Of a DNA stretch of 64,000 nt, positions 1 through 11,900 are shown one piece after another (the first letter of the stretch is position 1; each line of letters starts with the position of its first letter). Under the pieces are notes generated by a model, which did no database searches, was not told the origin of the DNA, and saw nothing but the letters and a program-made list of their open reading frames with translations. Position numbers and translations under genes: made by a program. Source of the DNA: Albugo candida (lineage: Eukaryota; Oomycota; Peronosporomycetes; Albuginales; Albuginaceae); NCBI GenBank assembly GCA_905220665.1, contig CAJNAR010000169.1:401001-465000 (forward strand), given 5' to 3'.

Positions 1-1
1 C

Positions 2-2029
2 GAATTTGAGCAATTTGAAGAATCACGTGGCGGCATCGAGTCTTTCGCGAAAACCTTGGCTCATTCATCGTTGGCTGACGGCGACATTACTGAGAACGAG
101 ACATTGATCGTCAATGATATCGTCTCATCGGAAACCTGCAGCGACCAAAAGTATCAAAACACACTTGATATGACGGTAACAAATGATGAAGAGCATATCG
201 AATATCGATCGAATACCTCACAAGTTAAAACAGTCTCACAAATAGTCGAAGAACTTGTGGACGTGTCTGTAAAGATGTCAGAAGTGGACGAAGGTGCCCA
301 AATTGATGAAAATCATCCAAACACTCTGAGAATCGAATCAAACGAGACTTCTGACAGCGAAGACACGAATTCTGATACTTTGGAGAGTGACGTTATTGAG
401 ATCGAAGATGTACAATCGGAAGATCGTTCCATTGCATTAGATGAGCAATCAGAAGCGTCAACTGAGGCTGAGGAAGCGATTGAGAAAGAAGCAGACACTT
501 TCGTTATCGCTTCAGATATTGTCGACAATCTCATCACAATCGTTCAAGATCAGCCTCTAGTGAATTCCATCGACACCGATGCAGATGGAGAGAGTGCAAG
601 TGCAATTGCTGATGTTGATTCTCATGAATGTGACGCATTTGCATCCAATGATTTTCCCATCAAAAGTCCAAGCAATGACAGGGGCTTGACGAAGAAGACA
701 TCTGAAGCGAGCACCTATTCAGAAGATGTGGAGATGAAAAGCTCGCTGGAAGTCGATTCTCATACAGAGATTGCGACTGGAAAATGTATAACAGTCTCAA
801 CTTTGTCGAAAGAATTGATTGACTTAGTGATCGACAACATATCAGAAAGCGACTCTCATTCGAATGTTCTGAACGAAAAGGAGACCGTCTCAGTAGAGCA
901 ATCAATGTCTCGCGATTTTGCGAGCGACACATCCGACCAAATTGAATCGCCAGCCGAAGAATCAATGGATTCGGATGTTCAGAAAGTTGTTTCTCGACGC
1001 ATTTTCACTGAGGAAAGTGTGAGTACAATCACAACAGAAGCATCCATTCGTTCGATCAGTTCAGTGTCGAAAGCTGACAGCAATGACAGTGTCACGCATA
1101 CAAATGTGTATAGCACTTTGGAAGAGATCACCACATTCTCCAGTGAGCATTCCAATCAGAGTATCAAAGTCATCGAAACATTCGCATCCGACGCCAAAGC
1201 GATAGAATCCACTGAAGAGAATGATATCGCATCAGAGAAAGAATTGAAAGTGACTGAAGAATCACATTGTGACGATGAAGAGGGCGGAATTGACAGTACA
1301 TTGGATGAATTCAAACCAGCGAAATCGTCTTTGGATGATGACAGCAATGAAAAGCGCGTATCGTCACAATCTCGAGGAAGCTTTGGCTCGTTCCTGAAAA
1401 CATTCAATTTACGCGGAAGCGGCATACGTCGGCAATCAGAACAAAGCCATAAAGAGCGAAGAGAATCAATCAAAGTGAAAAATGACACGGAAGACTCTGT
1501 TCTTATTGCCAGTGAAGTCGATAGTGAAGAGTTCCATGATACCAATGACGAATCGGAAGCTTTTGAGAAGGAAAAGTTGGAATACCAGGAATTGCCTCAC
1601 GCGCGCGACAGTATCGAGCGAGGATCATTCAGCAGCTTTGAAGGAAGCAGAAGCAGTATCCCCGGCCTTTCATCTCCAATCCCACAAAACCTTTCAACGT
1701 ACCATGATCTCGATACAACTACAGCATCAGTGGCCAACTTTCTGTTGGGAGCGCAATCGGAATCGGTTGAAGAGCGCCCTCTTGTGCAGTACGACTTGAG
1801 CACTTCAGCTTCCGATGCTTTTGAAGATGCGAAATCGAATCGGACAGCTACGGAATCTTCAGAAACTCGCGTTTCCATTGAGGAAAGCAAAAACAGCAAA
1901 GCGGTCAGTGACGAAGAACAGATGGAAGCAAATGCTGACACTAAATCAGCTTCTAAAAGCCGCTTTGGAGCATTCAAATCAAGCTCATTTGCGAAGAAAC
2001 TCGGATGGAAGAGTTCTTCTGGAAGTTAA
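2..2029 (+). CDS. Acidic Ser/Glu-rich protein, 3' part (5' end outside window)
   Basis: The frame is open from base 2, so the gene starts to the left of the window; about 675 residues are visible, ending at TAA 2029. The protein is dominated by Ser, Glu, Asp and Thr with no recognisable globular domain and is probably disordered. The acidic body is broken by two basic Ser/Phe/Gly patches, one around SFGSFLKTFNLRGSG (about 1378-1422) and one at the C-terminus around FGAFKSSSFAKKLGWKSS (about 1966-2020). These may be short binding or membrane-contact motifs, but that is inference. A start at TTG 56 is possible only formally; I see no reason to use it. No family recognised. The next gene to the right runs toward it, with stop codons 219 bp apart. 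Confidence 0.7.
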   Translation, partial: EFEQFEESRGGIESFAKTLAHSSLADGDITENETLIVNDIVSSETCSDQKYQNTLDMTVTNDEEHIEYRSNTSQVKTVSQIVEELVDVSVKMSEVDEGAQIDENHPNTLRIESNETSDSEDTNSDTLESDVIEIEDVQSEDRSIALDEQSEASTEAEEAIEKEADTFVIASDIVDNLITIVQDQPLVNSIDTDADGESASAIADVDSHECDAFASNDFPIKSPSNDRGLTKKTSEASTYSEDVEMKSSLEVDSHTEIATGKCITVSTLSKELIDLVIDNISESDSHSNVLNEKETVSVEQSMSRDFASDTSDQIESPAEESMDSDVQKVVSRRIFTEESVSTITTEASIRSISSVSKADSNDSVTHTNVYSTLEEITTFSSEHSNQSIKVIETFASDAKAIESTEENDIASEKELKVTEESHCDDEEGGIDSTLDEFKPAKSSLDDDSNEKRVSSQSRGSFGSFLKTFNLRGSGIRRQSEQSHKERRESIKVKNDTEDSVLIASEVDSEEFHDTNDESEAFEKEKLEYQELPHARDSIERGSFSSFEGSRSSIPGLSSPIPQNLSTYHDLDTTTASVANFLLGAQSESVEERPLVQYDLSTSASDAFEDAKSNRTATESSETRVSIEESKNSKAVSDEEQMEANADTKSASKSRFGAFKSSSFAKKLGWKSSSGS

Positions 2030-2248
2030 GGCACTTGATAGGAATGAATGCGTTGGAGTAGTTGAAGTATTTTGTGATTGATACAAAAATACAATTCTTT
2101 TAATAGAAATTGTGGATGGTCCCTCCGTGGAGGGGTCTCGAGAAATTAAGAAAGTTATCACAGTGAAGCCTTTCGGCGACAGCTTGGTGGAGATAACTGA
2201 TACAGCCTATACAGGGATAACTCCCATACGCACATACGTAACGACTGC

Positions 2249-2835
2249 TCAGGCATTCTTATAACAAGTCATAAGGTCCTGTAATTGATTTACCACTTGC
2301 TCGAATGCGTTTGAAGAGCGATCTTTGAGACCAATCGCTGCCACTACTGGTAATCCGAGCGGCGATCTACGGAATGATATGAGAACAATACGAACGTACT
2401 TTTGTAATGATGTGACCTTACCCAATACGCTCCAGAAACTGGCGAGCGTACACCAACAGCAGAGGATCATCTCTTCGTCCCAATAAAACTTGAACTTCGG
2501 ACTGGAAGTTCTCACTTAAAGACTCTCGTTTCCGGGCTTGCACCTGGGGGGAACTGATCAGTCTTTCAGTTCAAATGGAGTCTTACGCATTGCGCATCGA
2601 TGAGAGTACCACAGTTCCAAATGTGTCAATTTGAGACACAATAATGAAAATCTGATTTGTAAAAATTGAAAGACATAAATTGGTATCGTGACCGTTAATT
2701 ACCTTTGAAATACAGACAGACACTCATCCTCAGACGCACACAACCGAAAGCAACACATTCACTCACTTTATACGCAGAAAAAGTTTTAGGAGTCGGCGCA
2801 CTCTCAATCTTTAAACTCTCAAATTCTGACTCCAT
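2249..2835 (-). CDS. PSMG3: Proteasome assembly chaperone 3-like protein
   Basis: Small spliced gene found by reading through short introns. Supported exons: 2610-2651, 2422-2543 and 2249-2366, with GT-AG introns of 66 and 55 nt that keep frame. The joined product reads IFIIVSQ...FGTV, then VQVLLGRRDDPLLLVYARQF, then LPVVAAIGLKDRS to the stop at 2249. This follows human PSMG3 in order and spacing: hydrophobic strand with VTQ, KVLLGQDEPLIHVFAKN, and LLAVAVKDKS. PSMG3 pairs with PSMG4 to help build the 20S alpha ring. The N-terminal exon is uncertain: an ATG at 2835 opens a suitable frame (MESEFESLKI), but I could not find a splice between it and 2651 that both keeps frame and restores the expected sequence. 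It diverges from the giant ARM gene with 119 bp between ATGs. Confidence 0.7.
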
Positions 2836-2954
2836 TTTGTATCCACTTTTATTGATATCTCATAAATACGACTTCTATTTGGGTTACTTTTCCATTCCTC
2901 ATCCACTCACGAACCATTTTTACACTCTGAAACGGATGGGATGACTTCTCTAAA
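2836..2954. promoter_or_regulatory. Short divergent promoter region between PSMG3-like and ARM genes
   Basis: Only 119 bp separate the proposed ATG of the minus-strand PSMG3-like gene from the ATG of the plus-strand ARM gene, so both 5' UTRs and core promoters must lie here. Two pyrimidine-rich CCATT elements (about 2891 and 2915) resemble the oomycete initiator YCATTYY. The motif is short and the assignment is inference. Confidence 0.35.
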
Positions 2955-5900
2955 ATGTCGAAATTGCTCGAGCAATTGGTAGCTCGTGGAAGACGCGAGC
3001 GTAATTCCCCCGAACAGCGTGAAATAGCGTACAATTTAGCTGAAATATCAACGAATCCTCAATACCATGAGAAAATGGTACTCAAAGGCGCCATTCAGGC
3101 CCTCACTCATCTCCTCACAAACACAAATGATGTTGAGGCTTTTCAATTAACGTGCATGTGTCTGGCCAATATCGCTTCCTGCCCCGTAACTCGCACCAGA
3201 ATCGTCAAAGATGGCGTCCTACCTCTGCTTATAAACCATCTGAAAAGCTCAGAGACCGACATAACCTCCAAGCAGTACCTTGCAATGATGCTCGGTAATC
3301 TCGCGTTCGAGTCCGCATTGCATAAAGATATCATCAAAGAAGACGCAATCAATGCGCTTGTCAGTCTTATGAACGCAGAAAACACAATTCTCGGCGCATT
3401 TTGCGCATTTGCACTGACAAATATATCCCTCAATGAGGACTACCGCTGTGACATTGTTGAGGAAGGAGGTATCTCTCGCTTGATTGATCTGGCGTGCTCC
3501 AGCGATGTAAAAGCACAAATCCAAGCGCTCACTTGTCTCGGTGGCCTCTGCATTGATCCTCAATACCGAAGTCGAGCTGTAGAAGAAGGAATAATTGATG
3601 TCCTCATTTTGATGGCGCGTGTGGAACTCTCACATGTTCGGACTCAAGTCGCTGCAGCTTTGTGCTCGTTATCTTCTGCAGTAGAAAGTCAAGTGGAAAT
3701 CGCTGATCGAGCTCTACTGACCATTATATCTCTGTCACTCTCCGGCGACCCAAAAGTCGAAGAGCACGCGTGTGGAGCGATAGCAAACCTCACAGAACGT
3801 GAGGACATCCATGAAAAAATCCTCAGTGAAAATGGTTTAATGATCTTAATGACACTCGGCCGAGCCAAAGAGCTTGACACTCGAGCAGAAGCCTGTCGAT
3901 GTTTTGCCAATCTCACAACAAACGTGAATATCTTGCAAGCTATCGCTCGGAAAGAAATTGTAGAAATCCTCATTGAGGATGTCTCAGTTGATCACTTTAT
4001 CTGTCAGCGCTACGCTGCGCTCGCAATAGCGAATATATGTATGGATGAACATCATCAATCGGTCGTAGTGAGCCTTGGAGCGATTCGGCCTCTCATACGA
4101 TTAGCGCGAGCATTCGATCGCGAAATTGAGGCGAGGCGGTACTCCATATTAGCCTTTGCGAATTTGGCTGCAAGGGAAGCGAATCATTCTATTCTTCTTG
4201 ATGAGGATTGCTTACAGGCTCTGTATGCTCTGTCGAGCACTGCCGATGGAACTTGTCAGTACTTTGTAGCATATGCTCTTGCCAATTTAGCTTCTAACTC
4301 TGAGACTCACACGAAAATGGTCGAAGAGGGAGGCCTTCAGCCAATTATTGCATTAGCGAGCTCTCAGGATACAGATGTACATCATCACGCGACGGCTGCA
4401 CTACGAGGACTCGCGGTACAAGAAGCCGTTCGGATCAAAATCATCCAAGAAGGCGGGATGGAACCGCTTGTTCTACTGCTTCAGTCGGACGATCCTCAGG
4501 TTTTGAGGGAAGTGTGTGCGGCAATTTATAACCTCTCACTGTCTGAAGAAGCGTTGTTCGAAATCCCGAATTCCGGAGCGATTCCATACCTTCTCCACTG
4601 CTGTCAATCAAGCGATCTCGAGATCGTTCAACAGAGCTGTGCGATCATCGCTAATGTCGCGGAGAAACACGGAAATCAAATCCTCGTATGTCAACATGAG
4701 GGAATCCCTCCGTTAGCGGCGAATATGAGGTCTCACGACATTATCGTTCAGCGGGAAGCAGGTCGAGCGATCGCCAATCTGACGGCTCTTGAAGGAAGTC
4801 ACGACGCCATTGTTGCCAATAAGGCTCATAAACTTCTTATAATGTACTTGGAATCGCCTGATGGACCCTGTAAGCGTGTCGGAGTGATGGGTATCTGCAA
4901 CCTCACAAGGAATGAACTCTTCCGTCAGAAATTAATGAATGGAAATACATTATCACTTCTTATTGCACATACGCAATCAAATGTCACTGAAATCGTTCAA
5001 TTCTCACTTTTAGCAATTGCCAATTTCGCTCTTTCACCGCAAATACACGCGAAAATGGTGGAAAAGGGAGTACTCATTTGCGTCGCATCAAATACAAACG
5101 CCTCAAACGACCAAATTCGGTCATTTGCAACGTATGTTATCGCTCGCATTGCACGGAATCCATCGTATCGTACTCTGATCACTGAAAGTGGAGGCCTGAC
5201 GCCACTGTTGCGCCTCATTGAACGAAAAGAGGAATGCGTCGATCACGAAATTCTCCCCGCAATCTGTTCCCTCTCCTTTTTGGATGCGAATAAGCAGAAC
5301 ATCAGTCTCCACGCCATTCCGTTTCTCGTCGGAATGCTATCAGATTGCCATTCAGATGCCCTCCGATGGACCTGCTGTACGATTGCAAATATGGCGGAAA
5401 GACTCGACCTACAGCCGCATTTGGTGACTGCAAATGTGATCCCGAGGCTTTGTCACATCCTTCAGAATAAAGACGAACGCCTGCAAGCGGAAGCCGCTCG
5501 AGCTATCGGCAATGTAGCGATCCATTACGAGTACGCAATTCTTATACTTCAGCACGAAATTCTCCCAAATTTGCGTTTAATGCTTTCGGGAAAAGATGTC
5601 ACATGTCAGCGGATGAGTGTGATGACACTTCACAATTTATCGTCAGCCACTGAGAATCACATCAAAGTGTTTGGATGTATGACGGAATCTCATTCGGACA
5701 CTTTATCGGTGCTATTATCGACGCTAAAAGAAGGCCTGAGCTCTCATTCCATGCAAGATCACGAGGTCATTGAGCACTGTCTATTGACAATCTCGAATCT
5801 CTCTGCCTCCACCATCACACATAGAGAAATCATGGAGTCTGCATTAGACTTACTGATTGCTTACACAAAGCAAGGAGATATTAAATGTCGTCATTATGCC

Positions 5901-8900
5901 ATTTTCGCTCTCGGGAATCTCTGTTTCAACACTGAAAACGTCGATCGACTCGTCCAGGCACATGTTGTCAAAATCATGATCACATATATGTTCCCGGGTG
6001 AATTACAAGTGCAGATTCAGGCTGTAGCAGCGATTCGAGCTCTGTGCGTCTCGGAAACAGTGCGTCTTCAGACTGTGTCGGAGGGAGTGCTTCAGCCTTT
6101 GAATCTATCGGTTTGCTCGAATTCCACTGATTTGAAACGTGAGGCTGCAGCAGCGTTCGTTACGCTTACACACAGCGAAGAAATCAAAGTGAAAATGACA
6201 AAGGAAGGCTGCGTGACGTTGCTTCTGAGCCTGATGACCTGCAACGATCCTGAGACTCAAGTCTTTGCAATGACGGCAATAGCGAATATCGCAGAGATGA
6301 CACAAGATTCTACGCACGATAGTATGATACAGGAAGGGCTTCTGACCGCATTAGGAGCGTCTACGGAGCCGTACCTCACACGACAAAGAAATCGATGTTT
6401 TGCATTACTTTCAATGAATTTGAGGCTGCACAGTGCTTTGATGAAAATGAACGCTTTGGGCGGTGTCGTCGCCTCGACGTCTGTCAACGTGGAAAACGCT
6501 TTGGAATGCTATCGATTTACATCCATTTTGATCGCCAATCTATCGATCAACGCAGCGTTCCACAGAGAACTGATCGAACAAGGCGGTGTGGAAGCTCTTT
6601 CAATCGCTTTACAACTCTTACGCGACACGGAACGTTTGGAAGCGGAACGAGTAAACGCACAAAGAGAGATCGCAGCGGCACTCCGAAATCTTTCGTGTTC
6701 GCAATTCGCTCTCTCCAAAGACACTCTCACACTTTTACAGAAGCTGATGGAAGAAGAAGACTATGAGACGCTTGAGAATGCGTGCATTGCCGTACGCGAC
6801 CTGGCGACGTATCCACTCGCATTGACACCATTTCGATCCGTTAAAGGCGTCGAATCGCTTTTGAATCTCCTCAAGCGATTCACCTGCATCCAAGTGAAGC
6901 GTACAGCATGTCAAGCGCTGTACAACTTGTCATTACACAGTGAAATACAATCTGAAATCGTGCATTTCGAAGGGCTTCCGATACTTTTGGCGCTATTACA
7001 ATTCGAAGACGCGAGTCTTTCCCATTCGACTTGCAGTGTGCTCGCAAATATCGCAGAAAACCACGCAAATCGATCGAAAATGGCGCAACATGGCGTTTTT
7101 CAGCATCTGAAATTCGCATTACGTGTGGCAAACGAAACGCAACGTATGGAAATGGCTATCAGCGTCCAACAGGAAGCGATCCGTACAATCGCAAACATGG
7201 CAGTCGATGATACTGTCGCAGCCAAAGTCGTATCCACCGGCGCTTTGTATGTTCTCAGGGAAGCACTCGAGTCTCAGGACGCTCAAACACAGCGATGTGC
7301 CGCTTTAGCGCTCGCCAATCTCTCCGCAAATGAACAGACTATCCCGAAACTCATTCAAAATGACGTGTTTCCTCTCTGTTTGTCGCTGCACAAACGATGC
7401 GATCGGATCGATGAGACAACGTATCATTTGCTCACATTGTTTACGAATGTCGCGAGTTCGAATTCTATTCCCATTGAGAAAGCGATTGAAATGCTAACAA
7501 TTTTCATACATTCTCTGCAGCAATTCGATTGGGATGTACGTCGCATGGGAGCATTTGGAATTGCCAATTTTGCAGCGCAAACGGAATTGCATTCGCTATT
7601 GCTTTCGTTCAGTGGGAAGGACGCTGCCACAGGCTCTGATGTCGCATTGATACGCTTATTGATGGATTTGATCGAGTGTGAGGATGTTTCTTGTCAGCGA
7701 CATATCCTCTCTTCCATTCGCGGGCTTTGCTGTGACGAGAAAGCACGAAAGGCGTTGTACGACGTTGGAGTCATTCCGATCTTATTTCGACTTTTAAAGA
7801 GCACAAGCGGCGACACACAGACGCAAGTATTCGCATCACTGATCAATTTATCGTCTTCACGATTCATCGATCGACATGTCGACTTGATGATCAAAGTACT
7901 TGGAATCGATCGTTTGATTTCATTCCTTTGCACGCCGGAAATAGTCTGCAGGCTTTTTGGAGCGATTTCAATCAAAAGCGTCACAGCTGCACAACAGAAA
8001 CGCTATCACGAGAGTGTTTTCACTTCGGGAGCGATACAGGCGCTTATCGAAACGCATTACGATACAAACGATGATACATGTCGTTGCATTGCATTAGCGC
8101 TTTGTGATTTGTGCTGTATCGCGTCGGAATATCGTCAGACTGTGGTGTCTCAAGGCGGAATTCCGTGCATATTGAAATTAGCGCTCGTCGAAGAAGAATC
8201 CGATCGCTCTGCTGCTATCGCCACAATACGACAGCTCTCTCAAGTTGCAGCATACAGAGAATGTATCGCGTCGATCGGCTTGCATCCAATCTGTCGCGCC
8301 ATTTCCGACATTCCTACGAGCAGCGAAATGGCTGAAAATGCGATTATAACGCTTTACGAGTACTCTCACGAGACAAAGTATCAGCAGCGAATCGCAGACG
8401 CTGTCGCGTATGGGGATCTATGGAGGATAGCTGCGTCGAATGTGCCTTTAGCAGAGGTTGCGTGTGGGATTGTAGCAAATATTTCCGAGCTTTCCACGAT
8501 ACACTCGCACTTACAAAGCCAACAGGAATTCAAAATGTTTTTCGACTTTGATGCGTTCATTGTACGTCCATGCACCCCAAATGCGCTCGTGGAATCACTG
8601 TGCATTCTGAAGAACCTCGCGGCACATTCCGAAAACCATTCGACGATGCTGTCCCGAAACCAACAGAGACTTTTGTATTGGGCTTTGGAGACCTCTTTTG
8701 ACGTCGATGTGAGGCTGCAAGCGCTTTTGGGTTTGGCCAATTTCGCATGCAATCCTTTGGCACTCGAACGTCTGCTTTTCGATTTCGATTCGGATTTCTG
8801 CAGAATGCAATTGTTACTATCGCTTTTCGATGAAGAGAATCCCATTTTTATACAGCGAGTCGTAGCGGTGATAATTGGGAACGTTGCGGCTCTTTTGGGC

Positions 8901-11900
8901 TTTCAGGAGCTTCTCCTAAAAGCTGGCGCTAGTACCGCACTTGTTGATGTGCTAAAACGGGAAAAAGACATGCCCTTACGTCATTGTGTCACGAATGTGT
9001 GTGTAAAACTCGCGCAACATTCCGAGCATTTGCGTCAATTTGGTAATGTGATACAATCGCCAGAGATTTTCATCGATTTGATATGGGAAGCACAACGCAA
9101 CAACGCGGACACTGAGCTGAGGAATACCGTCTTATTAAATGCGATGCGAATGCTGCGATCGCTCTCTGAGCTCAAAGAGTGTTCAGTCGAAATGATGCGT
9201 TTACATGCTCACAAAGTAATTGACGTACTGATTTCTGCGTCTTGTTCTCGCGACTCGAAGCTACAGAGTGAGACGGTATTGTGTTGCTATCATCTCACTA
9301 AAAGCACTGTCAATCAGAAGCTTTTGGCGGATGGGAAAGTACTCCAAGTCATTCTTCCGCTCTGTGTATCGCCCAACGAACATATCGCTTGCTGCGCATG
9401 CGCCACTGTCGCTAATATCTCTCAATGTGAAGAAACACACGCGATATTGAGAGATAGTAATGTGATTCCTTTGGTCGTTCGAGCGATCAAAGAGAAGCGG
9501 CTTCCGGTTCTCAGAGAAGCTATTCGTTTAGTAGCAAATTCGATAACAACAAATGAGTTTCAGACCTCTTTTATCGCCAAAGATGTCGTCAAAGTTTTGT
9601 TGGAAACGTCTTTGAACGGCGATGATGCGTGTCAGCTGCAGGCTTCTTTGGCTTTGTATCGCGTTAGTAGCAGTGGTACGCAGAGACTTTTGCTCACGGA
9701 ATTTGCGATTGAAACACTGCATACACTTTTATTGTCGACGAACGAAAGGGTTCAATCGCATGCGATCGGTACCCTCGGGAATCTCTCACTTGAAAATGGC
9801 GCCTTCCTCGTGGCAAACCATACAATCTCAGCGATCATTTGTATGCTACAACGTCGTCCTCTGTCTTGTTGTGACGATATGACAATCGCTGTGCTGAGGT
9901 CTTTGGCATTGGAATCGGAATTCAGTAATGTCTTTCACGAAAATGGAGGTCTTTTACCGCTTTGGAAGCGCTGTTGTGAGAGTACGGACAGAAGACTACT
10001 GCGACAGTGTGCAGGCCTTTTGATTCATTTCGCAGACGATACGCAGCGATTTGTTCTGACACACTGGAAACAGTATGAAGATGCAATGGAAGCACTTATA
10101 CGGAACGCAATTGCGTTTGACGACATCCAAATCGCTCGAAATGTTGCTCAGAATTTGTGCATTCGGACATTTAAACCGGAAAATCACATCACTTTGCCAC
10201 TGTATCGGTGTCTTATCGAATTGGTGTCGCTGCATGACGACCATTGCGGGTCGTATGCAGCCCTGGCGATTGGCAATATCGCGGCTTCCAGGAAGGATCA
10301 GGCATTCATACTGCAATGTGGAGGCATACAATCGCTAGTGGCACTGCTCGATTCACAGTCTTCTTCTTGCCAGGAACACGCGGCTCGCGCGATAGCTCGC
10401 CTGGCTGCATACGAAGAGAATCAAGAGCGTTTATTCGAAGCTGAGGCGCACACGCAATTGATACAACTCCTCGATACCAAAAGCAGTAGTATTCGACTGC
10501 ATGTTGTGATGGCTATCTGTAATCTCACTGCTCACGATCCCAAGAACACGGAGAGCATTGTGCAAGCGCACGCGATCTCTCTTCTGATCCAAACACTCGA
10601 AACCGGAGATTCGATGTGCAATAAAGCGGTCTGTAGGGCGCTTTGTAATCTCAGCACCGCAGTCGTTGAGAAATTGCATCTATTCATTGAAAAGGAAGAC
10701 ATTCGGAGCATTGTTCGTGTCGCAATTCGACCGACTCGGAAAACGTGTTTGCTCCTTTCCAATTTCGCAATGAATTTGAATGTTGCAACAGCGCTTGTCG
10801 ATGCAAATGCCCTCGTTCCTGTCATCAGACTGCTCTCATCCTCCTGCGTTAAAGATCAACGAACAGGGGCGCTGGCAATGTACAACATGTCGCGTGATCG
10901 CCAAAAGGAAGCCACGATTGCGGACAAAGTACTCGACTCGAATCTGATCCGTCTCGTTACTTCGTTGGATCCTTGGGTGAGTCTGTACGCGATCATGACA
11001 CTAGGCAACGTTTCTTCCAGCTCTCATGTGCGTCAGCTTTGTGAAGAGAACGGAATTGGATCGGCTTTGATTACAATTATCAAAGAGAACAAAAAGGAGA
11101 AAGCTCGAGACACTACTCTCCGTATCGGTGACGCCGCATGCATTACACTGTGCAATTTGGCGTACAGCTCTCACACGCAGAAAGAGATATTCCATCGGGA
11201 AGCGTTGGAAGCAATTCTGAGGCTTAAAGGCCGTCAGCGATTGCAATGGATGATACTCTCCAATGTCGCTGCGGATAAGCGTAATCAGCGCATATTGTGG
11301 GAAGAAGGAGTGGTCCAAAGAGCAGTCGATGCAACAGATTCGATCGACAAAGATATCCGATTGTATAGCACGCTGCTCATTGCCAATATCTCTGGAAACA
11401 CGAATTATAACGACATTCTTGGCGAAAAAGGAGGCGTCAAGTGTTTGCTCGCATTGACGTGCTCTCAGGATCCCAATTTACAGACACTTGCGATATCGAG
11501 TCTTTGCTGTCTCTGCCAGTACTCACCTTCTAATCGACTGCTATTCATTCAGACAAATGGACTCTCCTCACTCCTTATGGCTGCGAATGCGACGACGATC
11601 GAAACGCATCGACACGTAGCGGCTTTCTTTCTTATCCTTTCGCTAAAAGATGCGTTTCCGAATCAGCTCGCGAGACCTGACATCATTTCGACGTTGTTAC
11701 AGCTTGCGAATTCAGCAGAGGAGCACGTCGCTTTCTACAGCTGTGGAGCTCTTGCAAACATATCGGAGCGCGTGGAGAATCATCATGCGTTTACAGGTAT
11801 TCAGAAGCTTATTACGAGGCTCCTGCAGCATGAGAGCGCACTCGTTGTGCGGGAGGCACTTTGGATGACTTGGAATTTGCTTTCCAATATATCGTATCAA

